Assembly: GCA_030648825.1 (NCBI GenBank)
Contig: JAUSGU010000012.1
Span: forward strand, 1-9,775
DNA: 9,775 bases
Direction: 5' to 3'
From: a bacterium
Lineage (GTDB): Bacteria > Patescibacteriota > Minisyncoccia > Phycocordibacterales > UBA6065
Numbering within the stretch: the stretch's first letter is position 1; each line of letters opens with the position of its first letter. Positions 5,952-9,775 of the stretch are shown piece by piece. Made by a program: the position numbers and the translations under genes. The notes below the pieces were generated by a model. That model was not told the DNA's origin. It worked only from the letters and a program-made list of their open reading frames with translations, and searched no databases.

Positions 5952-5960
5952 ATTATAGCA
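5952..5960 (-). promoter_or_regulatory. Extended -10 promoter of xer
   Basis: On the minus strand TGC directly precedes a perfect TATAAT (5952-5957), an extended -10. The -35 is poor (TTATTA at 17 bp). Transcription would start near 5945, giving a leader of about 100 nt that contains the inverted repeat at 5914-5941. A weaker -10-like TAGATT lies 7 nt before the ATG and would give a leaderless mRNA. Confidence 0.5.
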
Positions 5961-6007
5961 CTAAACAAAAAGTCTAATAATTATCATTATCCACACGCTA
6001 TTTTGCT

Positions 6008-6325
6008 TTACTGACCTATAGGCTGATACGGCTGGTCCCCTATTTTGAGAAACCTCTGGGCTGCGTTTTCCAATTCGGTCGGTGCACCGGCATCTATCCT
6101 GCCCAAATTATGAATAAAAGCATTCCAGAGTATACCTATGAAAATATTTTTGTAGAGATAGGTGAGGGGACCCTGGAGAAAACCCTCCCAGACGTACTCT
6201 ACCCCACTCTTTGTATAGTTGAGATTTTTTTGTGTCATGGGGGAATCAATAATAACTTTCAAATCATAACCAAAAAAACTCAAAACAATGATGGCAATGA
6301 GAGCGATAATAATCCATTTGATCAT
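6008..6325 (-). CDS. Small membrane-anchored protein of unknown function (105 aa)
   Basis: The family is not recognised. The product begins with a strong transmembrane segment (about residues 4-20, IIIALIAIIVLSFFGYD). A mainly soluble part of about 85 residues follows, with aromatic-rich stretches (YVWEGFLQGPLTYLY, FIGILWNAFIH). The tail is polar and ends QPYQPIGQ. One anchor and an extracytoplasmic domain are the simplest topology, although the second aromatic stretch (about 60-73) could lie at the membrane. It is 55 bp downstream of the M23 peptidase gene on the same strand and has its own -10 box, so co-transcription is possible but not required. A role alongside the envelope peptidase is conjecture. 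Confidence 0.75.
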   Translation of the reverse strand: MIKWIIIALIAIIVLSFFGYDLKVIIDSPMTQKNLNYTKSGVEYVWEGFLQGPLTYLYKNIFIGILWNAFIHNLGRIDAGAPTELENAAQRFLKIGDQPYQPIGQ

Positions 6326-6331
6326 AGGATA

Positions 6332-6337
6332 AGTATA
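6332..6337 (-). promoter_or_regulatory. Putative -10 box giving a leaderless mRNA for the 105-aa gene
   Basis: On the minus strand TATACT is followed by 6 nt and then the ATG at 6325. Initiation about 7 nt after the -10 falls on the start codon. No good -35 is visible. There is no Shine-Dalgarno. Confidence 0.45.
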
Positions 6338-6380
6338 ACAAACTTAAAATAACACCCAAAGAAAGTTATTCACTTTCTTT

Positions 6381-7691
6381 TTATGACTTCGGCAAATACG
6401 CCGATGGATCCAGATAGGCGGCGGGAGGTGCGGCGACAGTTTTAATACCTGCACAACGAGATGAACCCAGAGAACTGGAATCAACTATGCGAATGCCTTG
6501 GGTAGCATAGAGACCAAAGTGTAGGTGTGGACCTGTGGCGTATCCCGTATCACCGCTATAGCCTATGGTATCGCCTGTTATAACCGTGTCCCCCAGTTGA
6601 ACTGAAACTACGGAGAGATGTCCATATATAGTGGAAAGGCCGTTTGGATGCTTTATGAGAACAAATTTGCCGTATTGACAACCACTCTTGGCACGAATCG
6701 CTTCTGTATCCGTCACAGTACCTGAGAGGGCTGTTTTGACTGGTGTGCCTATAGAAGCGCGAAAATCTATGCCATTGTGCGTGCCTGAAACATAAAGCCG
6801 CTTGGCTGAAATTGTTTTGCCAAAATATTGAGTAACAGAAATTTTATCCAGAGGCCATGAGAGAGCTCCCGCACGAGCGCCGGGAATCGCCGATGGATCT
6901 ATGGCGATTTTCAATTTTGATTCATAGGCAAAAAGCTCTTTTTCAAACACTTCTTTTTGCTGAATTTTTTCGGCTAGAATGGCTTTATAATTGGACTCCT
7001 TGTTTTGAGTATCTTTGAGTAATTTGTCTTTTTCTTGTTTTGTATTGACGACCACTTTTTTCTGATCGGAGAGATTTTTTTGATATGTTTCAAGTTTTGT
7101 CTTTTCACCTATAACCTGATCTATCTTGATGGTCAGCTCAGCGCGCAAATCGCGCAGATTTTCCAAATCAATTTTCATTCTACTTTGGATGGTATGGAGG
7201 GCGTTCACATAATTCCAACTGTCCGAGAGATTTTTTTTACCGAGTAATTCTTCTATAACCGATTGCGATTCGGTCATGTATGTGGCTCTGATATTCTCTC
7301 TCATGGCGGAGAGATCTTTTTCAATTTGTTTTTCCGCCGTACCGATGTCGCCATTCAGTTCCGTGAGAGTCAGTTTGGTTTTTGATATTTGGGTGGTAGT
7401 GAGAGAGAGATTGGCTTCCAGTTTTTTTTGGGTAAGCTCCAGAGCGGAGAGAGCGTTTTTCAAAGTCTTGGCTTCTTTTGAAGTTGAGTTGAGCAGATTT
7501 GAATACTGTTCAATTTGATTCTGCAAGTCTTCTATTTTTTTATTATTATCGGAAATTTTTTGACGCAATTCGTCCACAGTTTCGGCAAAAACAAAATGAG
7601 AAGTAAAAAAAGAAACAGAAAACGTAACGAAAAACATCACGCCAAAAAAGAAAACCGAGGGTATAGAAAATTTTCTATGGTTTATTTGCAT
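6381..7691 (-). CDS. Coiled-coil M23 (LytM/EnvC-like) peptidoglycan endopeptidase
   Basis: This is a predicted exported murein peptidase or activator of cell-wall splitting. The 436-aa product has an N-terminal signal peptide or anchor (about 11-36, aromatic-rich, ending FVFAE). Two long coiled-coil stretches follow (about 38-135 and 165-262), arranged as in EnvC-type proteins. The C-terminal M23 domain (about 278-400) keeps the zinc ligands H305 and D309 in GTHNGIDF and H391 in GPHLHFG. It also keeps the likely catalytic H358 (IYGHLS) and H389, so it appears enzymatically competent, unlike degenerate EnvC. The C-terminal tail (401-436) has C413, which could pair with C338. The ATG lies inside the 3' end of gltX (17-nt overlap), so the two are probably co-transcribed and translationally coupled. 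Confidence 0.93.
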   Translation of the reverse strand: MQINHRKFSIPSVFFFGVMFFVTFSVSFFTSHFVFAETVDELRQKISDNNKKIEDLQNQIEQYSNLLNSTSKEAKTLKNALSALELTQKKLEANLSLTTTQISKTKLTLTELNGDIGTAEKQIEKDLSAMRENIRATYMTESQSVIEELLGKKNLSDSWNYVNALHTIQSRMKIDLENLRDLRAELTIKIDQVIGEKTKLETYQKNLSDQKKVVVNTKQEKDKLLKDTQNKESNYKAILAEKIQQKEVFEKELFAYESKLKIAIDPSAIPGARAGALSWPLDKISVTQYFGKTISAKRLYVSGTHNGIDFRASIGTPVKTALSGTVTDTEAIRAKSGCQYGKFVLIKHPNGLSTIYGHLSVVSVQLGDTVITGDTIGYSGDTGYATGPHLHFGLYATQGIRIVDSSSLGSSRCAGIKTVAAPPAAYLDPSAYLPKS

Positions 7692-9048
7692 CGGCGCTAT
7701 CGGAAAGACATAATTCGAGCGCCCTTTCTATGCGTTTCAAGGTTGTTTCTCTGCCTAAAATAGAAGCCAAAGTAAATGGATTGGGTGATTTGTCCCTGCC
7801 CGACAAGGCATAGCGAAAAGGCCATAAAACGGCTCCCCTACCCTGATTTTCGGCGTACGGCCAGACGACAGCTCTGATGTTTTCCTCATTCCATTTTTTT
7901 TCCGGCAATTTTTCCAGTAGAGCTCGGATAAAATCCAAATGATTTTCTGCCGAAGATAAATCCGGCTCTTCTTTCCATTTTAGGGACAGACAGTCATATT
8001 GCGGTTCAGAAAAATAAAAATCCAAATCTCGAGTGGTAATCATATTGTCTATATCGGCATACGTTTCTATCCTGTCAATAATCACTGAAGCTATTTTTTC
8101 CATCATTTCATCCGAAATTTTCCAGCCTAAATCTTTTACCCTTTCACTCGATTCTATACGTCTTTTTAATTCCTTCTCAAAATCCGCTTTCGGCATCTTT
8201 TTTAAATGTTCTTTGTTTATCCAACGCAATTTTTTCTCGTCAAATACAGCGCCGCCTTTTTGAACTTTGGAGAGATCAAAAGTTCGAACGAGTTCATCTA
8301 TAGTAAAAATTTCTTGGTCGGTACCAGGATTCCAGCCGAGGAGGGCCAAATAATTGACCAAAGCCTGTGGCAAATAACCTTTTTCCCTAAATTCACGGAC
8401 TGAAACGGCGCCGTGCCGGCCGGAAAGTTTTGATTTATCGGCAGCCAGGATGAGAGGTAAATGCGCGTATATGGGCTCCGGCGCGCCGATAGCTTTGCCT
8501 ATGAGAATCTGTCTAGGAGTATTTGAAATACCGTCTTCTCCGCGGACGACATGGGTAACTCCGGACAGAAAATCGTCTATGACCACAGTAAAATGATACA
8601 CAGGATCATTGATATCTCTGGCAATGACAAAATCGCCGAGCTCGGTCGTATCAAATTCCACATCTCCTCGGATGAGGTCGGTAAATTTTATTTTTGTGTT
8701 TGGATTTTTAAATCTGATTACTTCCGCCCTCTCCCCTTCCCCCGGATTTTCTTCTTTTGAAATATAAGCTTTGCCCTCTCCTATCAAATTTTCTAGATAT
8801 TTTTTATAGACACTGGTCCTCTGCGATTGATGCCAAACTTCATGATTATCATGCGATAAACCTAGCCATGACAGAGATTCAAAAACATCTTTTTCATATT
8901 CATCTTTTGATCTGACTTTATCCGTGTCTTCTATGCGGAAAATAAAGGAACCCCTGTTTTGACGAGCATACAAATAATTGAAAAGTGCCGTTCTGGCGCG
9001 CCCGATATGCAAAAAACCAGTGGGACTGGGCGGAAATCTGGTTACCAC
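7675..9048 (-). CDS. gltX: Glutamyl-tRNA synthetase
   Basis: This class I synthetase attaches glutamate to tRNA-Glu; whether it also charges tRNA-Gln cannot be told from here. From GTG at 9048 the 457-aa product opens MVTRFPPSPTGFLHIGRA (HIGR at 14-17), matching the family N-terminus. It contains the bacterial GluRS motif FRIEDTD (37-43), RGEDGISNTPRQ and the helical anticodon-binding C-terminus. The second class I motif reads KLSGR (207-211) where KLSKR is usual, so the second lysine is replaced by glycine. AGGAGA at 9055-9060 sits 6 nt before the GTG, the clearest Shine-Dalgarno in the window, and decides the start. The alternative ATG at 9090 would add the basic extension MLRRIKYLFSRRKR and would be leaderless from the -10 at 9097-9102. 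The gene overlaps the M23 peptidase gene downstream. Confidence 0.95.
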   Translation of the reverse strand: MVTRFPPSPTGFLHIGRARTALFNYLYARQNRGSFIFRIEDTDKVRSKDEYEKDVFESLSWLGLSHDNHEVWHQSQRTSVYKKYLENLIGEGKAYISKEENPGEGERAEVIRFKNPNTKIKFTDLIRGDVEFDTTELGDFVIARDINDPVYHFTVVIDDFLSGVTHVVRGEDGISNTPRQILIGKAIGAPEPIYAHLPLILAADKSKLSGRHGAVSVREFREKGYLPQALVNYLALLGWNPGTDQEIFTIDELVRTFDLSKVQKGGAVFDEKKLRWINKEHLKKMPKADFEKELKRRIESSERVKDLGWKISDEMMEKIASVIIDRIETYADIDNMITTRDLDFYFSEPQYDCLSLKWKEEPDLSSAENHLDFIRALLEKLPEKKWNEENIRAVVWPYAENQGRGAVLWPFRYALSGRDKSPNPFTLASILGRETTLKRIERALELCLSDSADANKP

Positions 9049-9054
9049 CCTCTT

Positions 9055-9060
9055 TCTCCT
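9055..9060 (-). promoter_or_regulatory. Shine-Dalgarno sequence of gltX
   Basis: AGGAGA on the minus strand lies 6 nt upstream of the GTG at 9048. It supports that start over the ATG at 9090. If the ATG is used instead, this sequence is internal to the gene. Confidence 0.55.
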
Positions 9061-9096
9061 AGAAAAAAGGTATTTTATACGGCGAAGCATGGCTCT

Positions 9097-9102
9097 AGTA
9101 TA
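9097..9102 (-). promoter_or_regulatory. -10 box of gltX
   Basis: TATACT on the minus strand lies 6 nt before the ATG at 9090. It would start RNA at about 9090: a 42-nt leader for the GTG start, or no leader for the ATG. No good -35 is seen at 16-18 bp. Confidence 0.45.
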
Positions 9103-9126
9103 CCCTCTTTTGAAAATCCCAAATGC

Positions 9127-9155
9127 TTGACAAATATGATGCTTGAAAGTATAAT
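9127..9155 (+). promoter_or_regulatory. Perfect consensus promoter of the 89-aa gene
   Basis: TTGACA (9127-9132), a 17-bp spacer and TATAAT (9150-9155) match the sigma-70 consensus in full. The predicted start near 9162 leaves a 100-nt leader before the ATG at 9262. It is divergent from gltX, with the -10 boxes about 48 bp apart. Confidence 0.88.
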
Positions 9156-9161
9156 TATAAA

Positions 9162-9261
9162 TGAAAATCCAATGGTCAAATCGTTTGGCTTCCGCCAAAC
9201 AACATTGGATAATCCTCTCAATTGAGAGGCATAGCATCCGCTATGGTTAGTTCGTTCAACC
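9162..9261 (+). ncRNA. Highly structured leader RNA of unknown class
   Basis: Four perfect stems occupy 79 nt. ATCCAATG/CATTGGAT (9167-9174 with 9203-9210) encloses GTTTGGC/GCCAAAC (9183-9189 with 9194-9200, loop TTCC). Then comes the palindrome CCTCTCAATTGAGAGG (9214-9229). Immediately after it, CATAGC/GCTATG (9230-9245, loop ATCC). The last stem ends 16 nt before the ATG. No T-run follows any stem, so these are not terminators. No Shine-Dalgarno is present in the remaining 16 nt. This could be a cis-regulatory leader, an operator array, or a small RNA. No known riboswitch or tRNA-like pattern was recognised. Confidence 0.5.
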
Positions 9262-9531
9262 ATGAAAACGCAAGTCGACACGTCAAGTGAAATCGGCCAG
9301 AAACTGGCGCAAATCGTCCTCACCAAAAAACTCGTCGATATGTTCAACCTACACCCGAAGGCAAGTGCAAAAACTCTTGTTGAAGAGGCAAAGAAATACG
9401 AAATGAGTCCAAGAGTGTTGGCCACATATCTTCATAAAGAACTTCCCAAGCTCGTCGAGGAGTACCTCAATGACGTTGAAAAGGAAGTCGGGCGTATAAT
9501 GCTAAAGGGAGCTCCATCGTTTGTTCTATAA
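9262..9531 (+). CDS. Small predicted helical protein of unknown function (89 aa)
   Basis: The family is not recognised. The product is short, soluble and mostly helix-forming (about residues 8-30, 35-47, 50-60 and 62-80), with charged repeats such as KTLVEEAKKYEMSPRVLATYLHKELPKLVEEYL and a hydrophobic tail ending APSFVL. It has no cysteine, signal peptide or membrane segment. The middle could be a small helix-turn-helix (ASAKTLVEEAKKYEMSPRVLATYL), but no specific family match can be claimed. Codons end in C unusually often (ATC, GTC, CTC, ACC, TTC, AAC), unlike gltX, as in highly expressed or transferred genes. It is monocistronic, with a perfect promoter, a structured leader and a strong terminator, all suggesting abundant, regulated expression. 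Confidence 0.75.
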   Translation: MKTQVDTSSEIGQKLAQIVLTKKLVDMFNLHPKASAKTLVEEAKKYEMSPRVLATYLHKELPKLVEEYLNDVEKEVGRIMLKGAPSFVL

Positions 9532-9550
9532 TTGTTCCTTATCAATTTCC

Positions 9551-9586
9551 GCGGCGGTGCCTCCCAGGCACCGCCGCTTTTCTTTT
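9551..9586 (+). terminator. Strong intrinsic terminator of the 89-aa gene
   Basis: A perfect 12-bp GC-rich stem, GCGGCGGTGCCT/AGGCACCGCCGC (9551-9562 with 9566-9577), has a 3-nt CCC loop and is followed by TTTTCTTTT. It starts 20 bp after the stop codon. Confidence 0.92.
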
Positions 9587-9618
9587 GTTTCTTTATATGA
9601 AAAAACACAAACACAGCA

Positions 9619-9729
9619 TTCGAGAAACTCCGCAGGCGCGAGGCTTGGAGATGTCAAGGTCTGTCCTTGACATCCGAGCGCCGAGGACGGAGCGAGCTCT
9701 CCGCAGGAGAGAGCGAAGCGTTTTCGAGA
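9619..9729. repeat. GC-rich intergenic repeat element with internal hairpins
   Basis: A GC-rich block is bounded by direct copies of TTCGAGA (9619-9625, 9723-9729). Inside are direct copies of CTCCGCAGG (9628-9636, 9699-9707) and a perfect 10-bp hairpin, GATGTCAAGG/CCTTGACATC (9650-9659 with 9665-9674). A small hairpin CTCTCC-GCA-GGAGAG lies at 9697-9711. The words GGCGCGA, GCGCCGA, GCCGAGGA and CTCCGCA recur in the element at 2890-3018, which also places a hairpin of unrelated sequence amid GC-rich modules. The two are probably members of one repeat family. An open frame from ATG 9597 to TAA 9746 runs through it but is judged incidental. Confidence 0.6.
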
Positions 9730-9746
9730 GCAACATATTCCGCTAA

Positions 9747-9775
9747 CTATAGGGCTTTGTATTCTTCAAAATCTA
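9747..9775 (-). CDS. Possible C-terminus of a minus-strand gene (window edge)
   Basis: Reading in from the window edge on the minus strand gives DFEEYKAL followed by TAG at 9747-9749. Only eight codons are visible, so neither the family nor the reality of the gene can be established. If it is real, the GC-rich element at 9619-9729 lies directly after its stop, as the 2890-3018 element does for rplI and rpmA. Confidence 0.25.

Noticed and set aside
6358..6380. Hairpin AAAGAAAGT/ACTTTCTTT after the M23 peptidase gene
   Set aside because: The stem is AT-rich and, on the coding (minus) strand, is followed by GGGTGTT rather than a T-run, so it is not a convincing terminator.
9091..9237. Upstream extension of gltX to an ATG at 9237
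   Set aside because: It would add about 50-60 residues unlike any GluRS, and it runs through the structured leader and promoter of the divergent gene.
9250..9261. Possible ribosome-binding site for the 89-aa gene
   Set aside because: The 12 nt before the ATG (TTCGTTCAACC and the preceding G) contain no AGGAG-like run.
9597..9746. 49-aa open frame rich in Arg and Glu across the GC-rich element
   Set aside because: Open frames are expected in short GC-rich repeats. The sequence is dominated by repeat words and has no start signal beyond an ATG after a terminator.
1..9775. CRISPR array, tRNA or rRNA genes, insertion sequence
   Set aside because: No regularly spaced direct repeats, cloverleaf with conserved T-loop and anticodon arms, rRNA-like stretches or transposase were seen. 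The GTTCG near 9250 resembles a T-loop word, but the surrounding stems do not make a tRNA.

Overview
The window looks like a chromosomal segment of a Candidate Phyla Radiation (Patescibacteria) bacterium, most likely of the Parcubacteria type. The grounds are compact, moderately AT-rich DNA with short gaps between genes, the standard genetic code, and small cell-envelope proteins of kinds common in that group. A gene for ribosomal protein L9 is present, which some other CPR lineages are reported to lack. This assignment is inferred from gene content and style; no rRNA gene is present to settle it.

Layout. At the left edge is the 5' part of cysS (minus strand, cut by the window). It diverges from an S41 C-terminal processing protease across a 39-bp gap that holds both promoters. 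rplI (L9) follows the protease. It converges on rpmA (L27) across a 129-bp element with perfect 35-bp inverted arms. Divergent from rpmA, tandem consensus-type promoters and a ~100-nt structured leader precede a small secreted or membrane-anchored lysozyme-like transglycosylase. A Nudix-like protein with a degraded signature box comes next. It converges on a possible 53-codon ORF lying downstream of a Xer-type tyrosine recombinase. Upstream of the recombinase is a near-perfect inverted repeat with the geometry of a Xer site.

The right half is a minus-strand cluster: gltX, then a coiled-coil M23 (LytM/EnvC-like) peptidase whose start overlaps the end of gltX, then a 105-aa single-TM protein of unknown function. 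Divergent from gltX, a perfect consensus promoter drives a leader with four flawless stems and an 89-aa unrecognised protein that ends at a strong terminator. The window closes with a second GC-rich repeat element and possibly the C-terminus of another minus-strand gene.

How it fits together. The functions are mainly translation (CysRS, GluRS, L9, L27) and envelope processing (S41 protease, transglycosylase, M23 peptidase), plus chromosome-dimer resolution or integration. Two expression styles are visible. Several genes have a -10 box within about 4-12 nt of the start codon and no Shine-Dalgarno sequence, which suggests leaderless or nearly leaderless mRNAs. Three others (the lysozyme-like gene, the recombinase and the 89-aa gene) have strong or extended -10 promoters and leaders of about 100 nt with marked secondary structure. 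No CRISPR array, tRNA, rRNA or insertion sequence was recognised.
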